From CAZWSX01 sp964636985 (GTDB lineage: Bacteria > Planctomycetota > Planctomycetia > Pirellulales > Pirellulaceae), in assembly GCA_964636985.1 (NCBI GenBank), contig CAZWSX010000007.1, positions 62,001-126,000 on the forward strand: a stretch of 64,000 bases of DNA, in the 5' to 3' direction. The position numbers and the translations under genes are program-made. Shown one piece after another: positions 9,310 through 18,423 of this stretch. Below the pieces are notes generated by a model. That model was not told where the DNA came from and made no database searches. It worked only from the letters and a program-made list of their open reading frames with translations. Positions within the stretch are counted from its first letter, which is position 1; every line of letters starts with the position of its first letter.

Positions 9310-9418
9310 TCTACTAGCAAACTTGGCCCCGGCCCTTCTGATTGACTTTTGCCATCGCACGCCCCATGATCCGTGGATTGCGGGCTTGAGGGAATCCCAT
9401 CAACGCAGGGGCCGCGCG

Positions 9419-10330
9419 ATGTCAATTTCTTGCACCAGCAGAACGTGCCGTTGGTTGTTCGTATCGCTCTACTTACTTCACGGGTGCTTCTTCTCCCCTC
9501 GGGCCGCATTTTCTCAGGATGCTTCCGAGAAACACGATGTCACGGTGGAAGATGCAGTTGGCAGTGATGCGGCCGAAGAAGCCAAGGCCACGAAGGAAGC
9601 CATTGCTGAAGTCGCGGAAGTTCTCGACCGGGTTCAAATCGAGTCGTTTGTCGCGTCGGACTGGAACAAGTCGCCGCACTTGGAAAAGCCCGCTCTGACA
9701 TTTGGCGATCCAACTCGCGGCAATACGCGGGGAACGCTTTGGATTTGGGGGGAAAAGGGACGCCCCAGTGTCGTCGCGGAAGTGTACCGGGTATCCACCT
9801 TCGACGGTTGGATTCTCGTTTTCTTCAACACCTCGGGCGGAAAGGTCCGGGCGTCGCTCGATGGCAATGGATGGTGGAGAGAGAATCAGTCGACGTCGAA
9901 GTTCGAAGATCTTGCGGGCACGCCCAAGCCGGCGGCGACGAACGCTGCGCGACAGCGCCAAATCAAGGCGATCGCCGGGCGTTTTTCGGCACACCAGTTC
10001 TGGGACCCCGACAATTCGCGTTTTGAATTGCGTGCGATCGAGCGACCGCTTCTTACGTACTCCGATCCTGAAAAAGGAATTCTGGACGGCGCACTGTTCA
10101 CGTTTGCCAATGGCACGAACCCTGAAATCCTTCTGATGGTCGAGGCCCGCGCCGGGCAAGGAGGAAAGCCGGACCGCTATCAATTTGCCGTCGGCCGGCT
10201 CGCCCATGCGGAATTGCACCTGGCCTTCGACGAGAAGGAGGTCTTTTCGGCGCCCCGCGGGTGGACGCTGTGCGGTCCCGACAAGTCCTACTTTTCCGAA
10301 GGCGTAGAAGCACGCCCAAAAAAGAAGTGA
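9419..10330 (+). CDS. Exported protein of unknown function
   Basis: 303 residues from MSISCTSR, chosen because a signal peptide (LFVSLYLLHGCFFSP) starts immediately after; a TTG start 32 codons earlier would bury it. An LHGC sequence could be a lipobox, or cleavage may occur after AAFS. The mature part is mixed alpha/beta with repeated W and F/L blocks (LWIWGEKGRPSVVAEVYRV, LFTFANGTNPEILLMVEA), suggesting two copies of a similar beta-rich unit. No family recognised. It sits between two other exported proteins transcribed in the same direction. Confidence 0.7.
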   Translation: MSISCTSRTCRWLFVSLYLLHGCFFSPRAAFSQDASEKHDVTVEDAVGSDAAEEAKATKEAIAEVAEVLDRVQIESFVASDWNKSPHLEKPALTFGDPTRGNTRGTLWIWGEKGRPSVVAEVYRVSTFDGWILVFFNTSGGKVRASLDGNGWWRENQSTSKFEDLAGTPKPAATNAARQRQIKAIAGRFSAHQFWDPDNSRFELRAIERPLLTYSDPEKGILDGALFTFANGTNPEILLMVEARAGQGGKPDRYQFAVGRLAHAELHLAFDEKEVFSAPRGWTLCGPDKSYFSEGVEARPKKK

Positions 10331-10409
10331 CAATCTTGCACCACGAGGGAACGGCAATCGTTCTCGCAACGTCCAAGCCGGCGGTCCGCCTCGATCCGGA
10401 GAACTGCCG

Positions 10410-12083
10410 ATGAAACGAATTGCCATCCTTGGTTGGTGCTGTTTGTTGGGGCTTATCGCCGTTTGCCGCGACGCCGGCGCGTATCCCGTCGCTTTCGCTC
10501 TCACCCTTGCCGAACTGACGAATGAGGCCGGCCTCGTCGTGAAGGTGAAAGCCGTCGGCACGCGGCCCATCGACGATCCCTGGTTTGAAAAGCACAACGG
10601 TTACCAGAGTGTGGCGACCGAATTCGAAGTGCTGGGCGTTCATAAGGGGGAATTGAAGGCCAAGCGGCTTGAGTTTCGCCACTACGCGGAAAGCGATGAC
10701 GACCAACTCGGCCGACTCTATTCGCCGCAGTGGTATCGCTTTGAACCGGGCAAGTCCTACCTGCTGTGGACTGCGAAGCCGGAAACCGGCGGCGATATGC
10801 CGATGTGCCGGACCATTTGGAAATCGCATCGGACCATCGAAGATCAGGGAGCGATCCGCGCCGCGGACGATGTCTTCCATCCCGAATTAAGCATCAAGGA
10901 CGCGGTGTGGACCGAACTCAAGGCTCTGGCCGCCAGCGACAATCCGAGAGACGTCGCGTACGCTCTCACGCATCTGGACGTGATGACGGGCGGTGAAGAT
11001 TCTACCAAGCACGATTTCCCGCGCGTGGCCGTCAACGCCATCGCGGCCGGAGTCTTGGACCGAAGTGAACTCGATTTGGTCCGCGCGGCCTTGAGAGTGA
11101 TGGGGCAAAACAATCCCTACTCCTCCAATGAGTACGCGGCTGGGTGGCTCGGCACTGTCGGCGGAGGCGATTTGCCCGGTTATTCCTTATGGCCTAAGCG
11201 ACTGCGAAACGAAGGTGCCCACGTCCACTGGAAGCGATTGGTGCAACTAATCAACCGTCGCGACGCTCGTGACGAACCCTTGCCGGTCGAAACAATCGCG
11301 ATCGCCGTTCGCACATTGGGTTGGGCCGAAGTCGATGAGCTGTTTTCCCACGTCGAAGGTTGGGCCAAGAATAAGGACATCGAACCGCCCGTGCGACAAG
11401 CGGCCATCGTATTGCTGGCCGATTTCCCTCGGCAGACCGATCGCCGGACCATCCAGGCATTGGCCAAAGACGCGGATGCCAAAGTGCGGCTTGGTGCTGC
11501 TCTCGCCATTGGCTACGGGCAATTCGTCGAACTCGTTCCCGACCTGGCGAAACTGGTCGACGACGAGTCGAGTGAGACTCGCCGCTATGCCGTGATGAGC
11601 CTCCTCTCGTTCTCGCCCGAGAATGCCCGCAAACAACTGGCCGCGCGGGTGGCTGATCCGCAGTGGGGAGTTCTGTTTTCCAACGCGCTCGCCAAGGAGG
11701 ATGCCGAGTCGCAGCAACGCGAACTGATGCGAAACATTCGCGAAGCGCGCGTCCCCGAAGACTGGTGGGGCGGCCATGTTCCCTGGGGAGTTGCTTGGGA
11801 GCGGCTTTATAAGTACGCGCGAACGCTTCCCGAGGCGTCGCTCAAAGCGGGCCGCCACGATGAGTTGCTGGACGCTCTCGAAAGCCCGTCGACTAAATCG
11901 GAAAAGGATCCGCACTGGTATTCCTCGTCCGAGCCCCGCGACTTGTATGCCTTCTACGTGCAACGGGGACTTCGCGAGCGCGCGAAGAAGTTTCGCGACC
12001 GGACCAAAGACGCGGTCAGTTACGACATCGACTACTACTTCAAGATGGTCGACGAGAATCCAGGCAACTACGGCGAACGCTAA
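10410..12083 (+). CDS. Exported protein with HEAT-like repeats
   Basis: 557 residues. Signal peptide MKRIAILGWCCLLGLIAV, with cleavage near DAGA. Residues about 30-130 form an N-terminal module (VVKVKAVGTR, YRFEPGKSYLLWT). The rest is alpha-helical with HEAT/PBS-lyase-type repeats, best seen in PVRQAAIVLLADFPRQ, AKVRLGAALAIGYGQ and ETRRYAVMSLLSF. Such repeats make protein-binding solenoids. RBS GGAG precedes the ATG. Third in a co-directional set of exported proteins; its 3' end faces the 876-residue protein gene on the other strand. Partner and role unknown. Confidence 0.78.
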   Translation: MKRIAILGWCCLLGLIAVCRDAGAYPVAFALTLAELTNEAGLVVKVKAVGTRPIDDPWFEKHNGYQSVATEFEVLGVHKGELKAKRLEFRHYAESDDDQLGRLYSPQWYRFEPGKSYLLWTAKPETGGDMPMCRTIWKSHRTIEDQGAIRAADDVFHPELSIKDAVWTELKALAASDNPRDVAYALTHLDVMTGGEDSTKHDFPRVAVNAIAAGVLDRSELDLVRAALRVMGQNNPYSSNEYAAGWLGTVGGGDLPGYSLWPKRLRNEGAHVHWKRLVQLINRRDARDEPLPVETIAIAVRTLGWAEVDELFSHVEGWAKNKDIEPPVRQAAIVLLADFPRQTDRRTIQALAKDADAKVRLGAALAIGYGQFVELVPDLAKLVDDESSETRRYAVMSLLSFSPENARKQLAARVADPQWGVLFSNALAKEDAESQQRELMRNIREARVPEDWWGGHVPWGVAWERLYKYARTLPEASLKAGRHDELLDALESPSTKSEKDPHWYSSSEPRDLYAFYVQRGLRERAKKFRDRTKDAVSYDIDYYFKMVDENPGNYGER

Positions 12084-12104
12084 AAAGTGTTGCTGGCGTA
12101 CGGG

Positions 12105-14735
12105 TTACTTTCGCGTGCTGGTGTGCAAGGGGCGGCGGGCCGTGTTGGCGCCGACGTTCTTCGGCCCCAAGGCGATTCCGCACCAACCATCGATCATGTC
12201 CAGCTGTGTCACCTGCAAGTCGGCCAGCTTCGGCCGCTGCGCCAGCTGCCGGTTGAGAATGCTGACGGGACGGCTGGTCGAAAAGACACGGGCAAAAAGA
12301 CTTCGCAGGACGACTTGATCGCCGATCGCGAGTCGCTCGCCTGCCAACTCGACGATTCCATCTCGCACCAGGTTGGCTTCTTCCTGGTTGTCGGCCGGCT
12401 TATACCAGGCGCGAACAGTGAGATGGCGCCAAGGGCCGTCTTCCTCAAACACGAGTTCCTTCAACTTGATGGTCATCCTCGCGCGGCCTTCGATGAAATC
12501 GATGCGCAGCGGCTCGTCGTCGGCAAACGTAAAGACCAGGTCTTCCGGGATCTCGTCCGAGAGTTCTCCCTGCTTGAAGCCGAAACGATTGGCCAATTCG
12601 GCATACAACTCGGGCACGGTAGTCTTACGCCCGTTCAGCTTAAGGCCTTGTGCCAGGTTATTGGCCAAGGACTGATGGATTTGCACCGAGACAAGGCTAT
12701 CGGCCGGTGCCTGAGGACGCGGTGTATGGCCCGAGAGCTGATCGCTGCCGGCAAATCGCCACCGCGCGATCAGGCGCTGTTCGGTCGTCTCCAGTTCCAG
12801 CGGACGAGGCGCGACTCCGAGATCTTCGATCTTTTTGAGCCACTGCGTTTGGAACTGATGCTCGAAACTAGCGAGCCGTGAGTTCACTTCGTTCTCGAAT
12901 TGGTTGCTGATGCGGGAGGCCATCTTCTGGTCCATCTCGTCTTGGGCCTCGACCTTCTGCTGCTCGTATTGATTCTTGGCGATTAAACGAACCACCGAAC
13001 TGATCAGCGGAATGCCATCAAGGCTTGTTTCCAAGTCGCGGAGCTGCGCGGACGAGTTCGCCCGAGCGACCGCCCGCGACACTTGCATCCCTTGGCGATC
13101 GATGACAATGAACTTTTGGGTCATGAATTCGCCGAAGCCATCGTTGACGAGCGTAACAATCCCCTTGTTCGATGATGTCGCCGTTTGAACGCTGCCGTTG
13201 CCGCAAATGGCCAGGCGCCATCGTTCCGAGTCGGGCATTAACACGAGCGAGAGTTGCGTGGACGCAGTTCCGGTTCCAGTCACCTTCGCGCCGCGAATTT
13301 CGTCGCGAACGTTTTGCTGCATCGGCTGCGGCTGAGGGAGGAATCGGTCGACAAACACGCGGCTGACGGCCACGCGGAAGTTTGCGTTGCGATAGTACGT
13401 GGTCAACTCGGCCGGCAAGCTGTCGGCGGGGACCTCGTTCGTGGTCGAGCCGCGAGTCGCCAGGCGATATTCGTTTTGCACCAGCCGCGCCAGGCGCTTG
13501 CCTTCGACGGAGGACTCGGTGGTTTCCAGGTCCTCGACCGCGGCAAAGACGTTGGCGATGCGCTTTTCAACGCCCACGAATCCGCGCACGCGGGCTGTGA
13601 AGCTAGCCAGGGGCTCCGATTCAAGAAACTTTGCCTGCGCGCTGTTTAGCTTATCGGGGTGGATGCGCTCGGCGATGTTGGTCCAGGCGATCGACAGAAC
13701 GCGGCGGTCATTTGCCTTGGCGGCTAGTGCGGCCTTATCGAGCGACAGCGACGACCACCATCGTTCGCCGTTGGGGATGGTGCGCAGGTGTTCTTCAATT
13801 GCTTTCAGCTCTTGCGCGGCGATGGTGGCATCGGCGAGCGATTGGGCATGGTTGATCGTGTTCAGCCCCGCTTGCCATACTTCAATCCGCCGGGTGATGC
13901 AGAAGCTGGCACGCAGCCATGCCGCGCGATCAGGATAGGCCGATGTCTGTTCGCTCCAACCGCGGGCTTCTTTTGCCAACTGGGTCAGCGACTTCAAGGC
14001 TTTTTGAGTCTCGGCGCCGCGTGAGCGGACCAATTCGATCAACGCCGCATCGAGCGAGTGGCACCACGATTCGCCGCCAGAAAGCGAGGCGACGCCGCGC
14101 GTTTGATCGACTAAAGATTGAGGCCAGGCCCACGGCGATACGGCCAGCGCCCGCCGCTGCGCGATGGGATCGATGCTAGGGGGCGTTTCTTCGAGGGCCG
14201 CCGGTTCTTCGGCAGCCTCCGGTTCGGGCTCTCGTTGCGGAGGAGACGGCTCCTCGGGCAACGTATCCATCGAGGGAACTGGCTCGATCGGTTTGATCGC
14301 GGGAAATCGATCCGGCAAAAAGCTGGTCATGGCGCTTGCAAGATTCGCGATCCGCTTGAGGATCGAATTGTCATCGAGCGAGACGTCTTGCTCGTCGGTC
14401 GAAGAATCTTCGCCTTCGACAAGTGGATCGTGCGCCAACTGATCCGGAGTAGGAACGTCAACAGGAAGGGCCACATTGTTGGCGACGGGCGGGTCGATCG
14501 TCGGGCGCTGCGGCGCAGTTGCCAAAAGAGGTTCTTCTTTTGGAGTTTGCAGCACGCTTCGGCTTGGACGCTTCTTGTGGCCAACCTTATCGGCGGTCGG
14601 CTTCGCCAGCGTCGGACGCGTGGAAACGCGCTTCGCGGTTCCCTGCCATGCCCACGGCGCTCCGAGGGTTAAGATCAGCAGCAGGACCGCCAATGCAACG
14701 AGCAGCCTTTCGGAGATTCGGCCAAGGCGCGGCAT
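12105..14735 (-). CDS. Large membrane-anchored protein of unknown function
   Basis: 876 residues, with GGAG eight bases before the ATG. An N-terminal membrane anchor (LLVALAVLLLILTLGAPWAW) is followed by about 150 residues rich in Pro, Glu and Asp, probably a disordered spacer, then a long mainly helical domain. The C-terminal 250 residues are beta-rich and contain DEPLRIDFIEGRARMTIKL. A helical stretch QYEQQKVEAQDEMDQKM is a possible coiled coil. No known family was recognised; the layout (anchor, acidic spacer, periplasmic domain) suggests a cell-envelope role. Convergent with the HEAT protein, leaving only 21 bp between stops. Confidence 0.72.
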   Translation of the reverse strand: MPRLGRISERLLVALAVLLLILTLGAPWAWQGTAKRVSTRPTLAKPTADKVGHKKRPSRSVLQTPKEEPLLATAPQRPTIDPPVANNVALPVDVPTPDQLAHDPLVEGEDSSTDEQDVSLDDNSILKRIANLASAMTSFLPDRFPAIKPIEPVPSMDTLPEEPSPPQREPEPEAAEEPAALEETPPSIDPIAQRRALAVSPWAWPQSLVDQTRGVASLSGGESWCHSLDAALIELVRSRGAETQKALKSLTQLAKEARGWSEQTSAYPDRAAWLRASFCITRRIEVWQAGLNTINHAQSLADATIAAQELKAIEEHLRTIPNGERWWSSLSLDKAALAAKANDRRVLSIAWTNIAERIHPDKLNSAQAKFLESEPLASFTARVRGFVGVEKRIANVFAAVEDLETTESSVEGKRLARLVQNEYRLATRGSTTNEVPADSLPAELTTYYRNANFRVAVSRVFVDRFLPQPQPMQQNVRDEIRGAKVTGTGTASTQLSLVLMPDSERWRLAICGNGSVQTATSSNKGIVTLVNDGFGEFMTQKFIVIDRQGMQVSRAVARANSSAQLRDLETSLDGIPLISSVVRLIAKNQYEQQKVEAQDEMDQKMASRISNQFENEVNSRLASFEHQFQTQWLKKIEDLGVAPRPLELETTEQRLIARWRFAGSDQLSGHTPRPQAPADSLVSVQIHQSLANNLAQGLKLNGRKTTVPELYAELANRFGFKQGELSDEIPEDLVFTFADDEPLRIDFIEGRARMTIKLKELVFEEDGPWRHLTVRAWYKPADNQEEANLVRDGIVELAGERLAIGDQVVLRSLFARVFSTSRPVSILNRQLAQRPKLADLQVTQLDMIDGWCGIALGPKNVGANTARRPLHTSTRK

Positions 14736-14900
14736 TCGATCACTCCGTCGACAAAGTGGGCGAGGCTCGCTTGCCCCCCCTTCTCACGGAATCATCGGAA
14801 CGACCGTCAGCCTTTCTACACGACGGGTCCCCGCCACATACGGCGCTTAGCCAGACTGCCTGAATTAAAGATTGCCGCTAGCTGGCCTAGCAATGACGCA

Positions 14901-14936
14901 ACAAAAAGGCCCCGACTTCGCAAGGAAATCGGGGCC
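14901..14936 (-). terminator. Rho-independent terminator of the DUF1559 gene
   Basis: Read on the minus strand: stem GGCCCCGA / TCGGGGCC (8 bp, loop 13 nt with an inner CTT/AAG pairing), then TTTTTGTT. It lies about 80 bp beyond the stop of the prepilin-like gene. Confidence 0.85.
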
Positions 14937-15017
14937 AAAATTTTCGACGTTGGGTTGTCAACTTTGCTGAGGACGTAGTTTGCTGAGGACCTAGCCCGTC
15001 ATGCAAAGTCGCTTGCA

Positions 15018-16376
15018 CTAGAACGTGGCGTTTTCAGGCAGGGGAACGCCTTCTGCACGAGTCACGAGGTAGCGAAGGATATCGCCACGAACGTTGACTT
15101 GAACCAGGCGAACGGCACCGTCAGCCATCACGACATTGGCGCCACCATTGTGCCAGCCGAAGAGTTCTTCGTTCGGACCGCAGTTCGTCCAACCCCACCA
15201 GCAGGGACCGTTGGTACCACCACCGTAGCCGGGGCTCCAACCCGTGTTGTACTTGTTGGCTTGAACGTTCGCAGCGGAACCACCGAAGACGGGGCTCTTG
15301 TTGCCGTTCACAAAGCCGAACAAACGAGCTTGGCTGTTGTTGTTTTGGCCCGAGATACCGCCACCCGAAGCGGCTTCGGCCCAACGCCAGAAGCATCGCG
15401 AGCTAGGTGCGGAACCGAAGGCACCGGTACCAGCACAGGTGTTCGCTGGAACCGAACCCAGACCTGCGACCGTATTCGGAGCAATACCGATAACGGCCTT
15501 GGTGCTGTAGAAGTAGTTCGTGTTGTCCGGAACCGGGCTGGTCGTGATACCCAGCGACAACGGCCAACGGCCTTCGTTGCCGAGCACCGTCGTACCGGCC
15601 ATACCACCCGAGCCGCCACCGCATGCCCAGTCGTCGCCGGTGTTGACCCAAGTCATGAACGGACGGTTGTTAGCCGGAATACGGCCAGCATCTTCGCCGA
15701 TCATGATGGTATTGCTGCTGCCGTCCGGGATGGCACCCATCGGGGTACCGCCGAGGCCCAAGCAACCCAATTCGGTAGTTTGTTGGTTACGCAGGCCAAC
15801 AACATTGCTCGAACCAACCGGAACCGGGTCGATGTCGGTATAAACCGTCGGCATGTAGTCAGTCTTGCCGTATCCGCCTGGATCGAGAATGTTTGCGTAC
15901 GGATTGCTGGGGCACTCGAAGTTAGCCACCTTTTGCTTTGCAGCGTAGGTGTTCCAAGTGTCGCCGTTCGACCCGGTGTAACCCGGAATCGTGCAACCTG
16001 GGGCGGCTTTGCTGTTGTAAGGAGCACGCCATTCATAGTTGGAGACAATGTTGCCGCCTTCGATGAAGTTCAACATCACCAAGAAGGCTGAATGTTGGTC
16101 GTACCACAGTTCGGGGGGATACATGGGGTTGTTGATGCTTTCGGGCACCATACCAACACCACCCGTGGGGAGCTGCTTGTAGGTCGACTCGTAGTTGTGG
16201 CAAGCCAAACCCATTTGCTTCAGGTTGTTTGCGCACTGCGAGCGACGCGCTGATTCGCGCGCCTGTTGAACGGCTGGCAGCAACAAGGCTACCAGGATGC
16301 CAATGATGGCAATCACGACCAACAACTCAACGAGCGTGAATGCCCGCCGAGCATCGGCCTTACGAAAGTTCTTCAT
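15018..16376 (-). CDS. DUF1559 prepilin-type N-terminal methylation domain protein
   Basis: 452 residues from MKNFRKADARRAF, with GGAGG just before this ATG; the longer frame upstream is basic and Phe-rich and was not used. A type IV prepilin-like leader is cut before FTLVELLVVIAIIGIL, whose helix then anchors the protein. The DUF1559 domain follows, with the conserved Cys and NNLKQMGLACHNYES. The C-terminal H-x9-DG motif is present (GWHNGGANVVMADGAVR). These proteins are massively expanded in Planctomycetes and assumed to be pseudopilin-like envelope or extracellular proteins; function unproved. Low rare-codon content and a strong terminator suggest high expression. Confidence 0.95.
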   Translation of the reverse strand: MKNFRKADARRAFTLVELLVVIAIIGILVALLLPAVQQARESARRSQCANNLKQMGLACHNYESTYKQLPTGGVGMVPESINNPMYPPELWYDQHSAFLVMLNFIEGGNIVSNYEWRAPYNSKAAPGCTIPGYTGSNGDTWNTYAAKQKVANFECPSNPYANILDPGGYGKTDYMPTVYTDIDPVPVGSSNVVGLRNQQTTELGCLGLGGTPMGAIPDGSSNTIMIGEDAGRIPANNRPFMTWVNTGDDWACGGGSGGMAGTTVLGNEGRWPLSLGITTSPVPDNTNYFYSTKAVIGIAPNTVAGLGSVPANTCAGTGAFGSAPSSRCFWRWAEAASGGGISGQNNNSQARLFGFVNGNKSPVFGGSAANVQANKYNTGWSPGYGGGTNGPCWWGWTNCGPNEELFGWHNGGANVVMADGAVRLVQVNVRGDILRYLVTRAEGVPLPENATF

Positions 16377-16427
16377 ACCAACCTCCAGAAAAAAGAAAAA
16401 TAAAAACGAACGCACCCTCACTTACCA

Positions 16428-16461
16428 AGGATAAAAAATAAGGAATCCACGCCGCCGTGGA
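16428..16461 (-). terminator. Probable terminator downstream of the 102-residue protein gene
   Basis: Minus strand stem TCCACG / CGTGGA with loop GCGG, followed by TTCCTTATTTTTTATCC. It is placed between the small hypothetical gene and the DUF1559 gene, so it would separate their transcripts. Confidence 0.6.
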
Positions 16462-16594
16462 GGGTAGATCACGGGGCAACTAACTAACTTAACGGAATCG
16501 GCTATCAGCTGCCAGCGGTTTTTCAGATTTTTTCCTCGCTCTCCGAAGCTCTCTAATTCGCCAGGGGCAATCTCGATTTGGACGGCTTTGGCTC

Positions 16595-16903
16595 TCATTT
16601 CGAGACGGCAAAGTCCAACAAGGCCGCGATCGGATCTGGAAAACTCGGCGAATCTCCCGGTTTTTCTAACGACTGGACCACTCGCCAGCGGATTTGCCCA
16701 TCGGGTTGAGCGACGCTCACCAGCGAGCACGCCCTGTTTTGCAATTCCCGTACCGCCTTCCCCAGGCGGCTGTGCTGTTCCGCCCAAGCAGCCCCGGCCA
16801 GAAAGTCCCTCTTCCGCTGGGTGACTTTGTCGGTGTGCGCGGTCGGGAGTAGGGCGTGCTGCCAGGCAGCTTCCTCGAGGGGATCAAAAGACTCGAATGT
16901 CAC
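16595..16903 (-). CDS. Small hypothetical protein
   Basis: 102 residues starting at GTG, with GGAAGG about 10 bases upstream. The composition is that of a normal soluble protein (FDPLEEAAWQHALLP, RRVVQ-type basic/hydrophobic alternation) and the frame shows planctomycete codon use. No domain recognised. It is divergent from the epimerase gene (169 bp between starts) and followed by a hairpin-T-tract. An overlapping frame at 16422-16787 on the same strand lacks these properties. Confidence 0.55.
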   Translation of the reverse strand: MTFESFDPLEEAAWQHALLPTAHTDKVTQRKRDFLAGAAWAEQHSRLGKAVRELQNRACSLVSVAQPDGQIRWRVVQSLEKPGDSPSFPDPIAALLDFAVSK

Positions 16904-17072
16904 GTGTCACACCTTCCGCAAATTGTCTTTGTAAGGATCGGCGCAGTCTCGGCGCAACTTGGCCGATACCATCCGATGGCCGTCGTAAACAGTTTTGATG
17001 ATCCTAGGGTCGCGATTATTGTAGAACCGACTCGCGACTTCTTTCCACAAACGGCCCTTTCCTGCAGGAAGG

Positions 17073-18065
17073 ATGCGAACCGTGGATGTACTAGTCACTG
17101 GTGCTACCGGACTTGTCGGGAATAACGTTGCCCGAGAATTGCTGGCCCGCGGCCACCGCGTGCGAGTTCTCGTTCGCAGCGGCAATGGCCCCATGTTGGC
17201 CGGCTTGCCAGTTGCGATTCACCAGGGGGACTTGCTCGAAGCGCGCTCGGTCGAAGCGGCCGCGCGAGGAGTCGAGGGAATCGTCCACTGTGCCGCACAC
17301 GTCCACATTGGTTGGTCCCATCCAGAGACTCACTATCACGTAAACGTGGAAGGGACACGGCTTATTGGCGAAATCGCCCGCCGCGAAAACGCCAAGCTGA
17401 TTGCCGTCTCTTCAGTGAATGCGTTAGGGATCAGCCGCGATAAACAGCCGGCCGACGAATCGACGGCGGTTTGGGAAATCGTGCGCTGCCCTTATTCCGA
17501 ATCCAAACATCAGGCGGACGACTTGTTGCGAGGCCAGATCGATCGCGGATTGCGCGCGACGATCGTCCACCCGACGCTCATGTTTGGTCCTTGGGACTGG
17601 AAGCCGTCGTCGGGCAAGATGATTCTCGAAGTGACGCGCTCGCTTCCCATGGTCGCACCGGCGGGAGGGATTAACGTCGCCGATGCTCGGGATGTCGCGG
17701 CGGCCATTGCTACGTCGCTCGAACGAGACACGGAACACAACGAGTACATCTTAGGTGGCCACAACCTCAGCTACTTGGAGCTCTGGAAGAAGATCGGCGC
17801 GCTGGTCCACTCGTCGCGACCATGGATGGCCATGCGGCCCATGATGGCGGTGATCGTCGGGCATTACAGTGACGCGCTATCACGCTGGAGCACCGAGGAG
17901 CTGTCGACCAATTCCGCCGCCATGCGAATGGCCTCCCAGCGGCATTGGTTCTCGAGCGCGCGGGCGATGCGCGATCTCAACTATCAACCCAGGCCGCTCG
18001 ACGAAACGCTGCACGACGCGTACGAGTTTCTCTCGCAACAAGCCAAGCCGCACCATGTAGGCTAG
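17073..18065 (+). CDS. NAD-dependent epimerase/dehydratase family protein
   Basis: 330 residues, ATG preceded by AGGAAGG. An extended short-chain dehydrogenase: Rossmann motif TGATGLVGNNVA near the N-terminus, the active-site pair Tyr/Lys in YSESKHQAD and the preceding Ser in IAVSSVNALG. It resembles dihydroflavonol-4-reductase or hydroxysteroid-dehydrogenase-like members that act on lipids, sugars or small ketones. The C-terminal RPWMAMRPMMAVIVGH stretch is hydrophobic and may contact membrane or a lipid substrate. Stands alone with no pathway neighbours, so the substrate is open. Confidence 0.88.
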   Translation: MRTVDVLVTGATGLVGNNVARELLARGHRVRVLVRSGNGPMLAGLPVAIHQGDLLEARSVEAAARGVEGIVHCAAHVHIGWSHPETHYHVNVEGTRLIGEIARRENAKLIAVSSVNALGISRDKQPADESTAVWEIVRCPYSESKHQADDLLRGQIDRGLRATIVHPTLMFGPWDWKPSSGKMILEVTRSLPMVAPAGGINVADARDVAAAIATSLERDTEHNEYILGGHNLSYLELWKKIGALVHSSRPWMAMRPMMAVIVGHYSDALSRWSTEELSTNSAAMRMASQRHWFSSARAMRDLNYQPRPLDETLHDAYEFLSQQAKPHHVG

Positions 18066-18077
18066 CGCGATCCAGCA

Positions 18078-18407
18078 TCATTTGGCCGGAAGCGTTTTCA
18101 CAAACTCGATGGCGCGTTCGACCCACGCCTTAAGTTGTTCGTCGGTATCGATTCCTTCCGGCGCCACCAGAACCCAACCGTTCATCGCTTTGCCGGCCGG
18201 CGCGAAAGGCTCGACAAACGACTCTTGGAGCGCCGCAGGCCCTTCGTCGGGGCCCAGCCGGGCGATGAGCGAGGGACCCCAGATTCCCACGCAGATATTG
18301 CCGTTGAAAAACGAGGCCACGCCGCCGAACATTTTTCGTTCGGTGAAGCCGCGACGCTGCGCCAAAATGTCGCGCACGCGGTCGGCGAGAGCTTGGCTGT
18401 AAGGCAT
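18078..18407 (-). CDS. TfoX/Sxy N-terminal domain protein
   Basis: 109 residues from MPYSQALADRVRD; the frame extends further upstream but only across the 3' end of the neighbouring gene. The signature RKMFGGVASFFNGNICVG is that of the TfoX N-terminal domain (about 100 residues in stand-alone members). Stand-alone TfoX-N proteins occur widely and are not necessarily competence regulators as in Haemophilus; their biochemical role is not settled. It follows the FG-GAP gene by 16 bp on the same strand and may share its transcript. Confidence 0.88.
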   Translation of the reverse strand: MPYSQALADRVRDILAQRRGFTERKMFGGVASFFNGNICVGIWGPSLIARLGPDEGPAALQESFVEPFAPAGKAMNGWVLVAPEGIDTDEQLKAWVERAIEFVKTLPAK

Positions 18408-18423
18408 CCTGGGAGCACCGTCT

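Noticed and set aside
16422..16787. 121-codon minus-strand frame
   Set aside because: Overlaps the better 102-residue frame and runs through the hairpin-T-tract region; no RBS.
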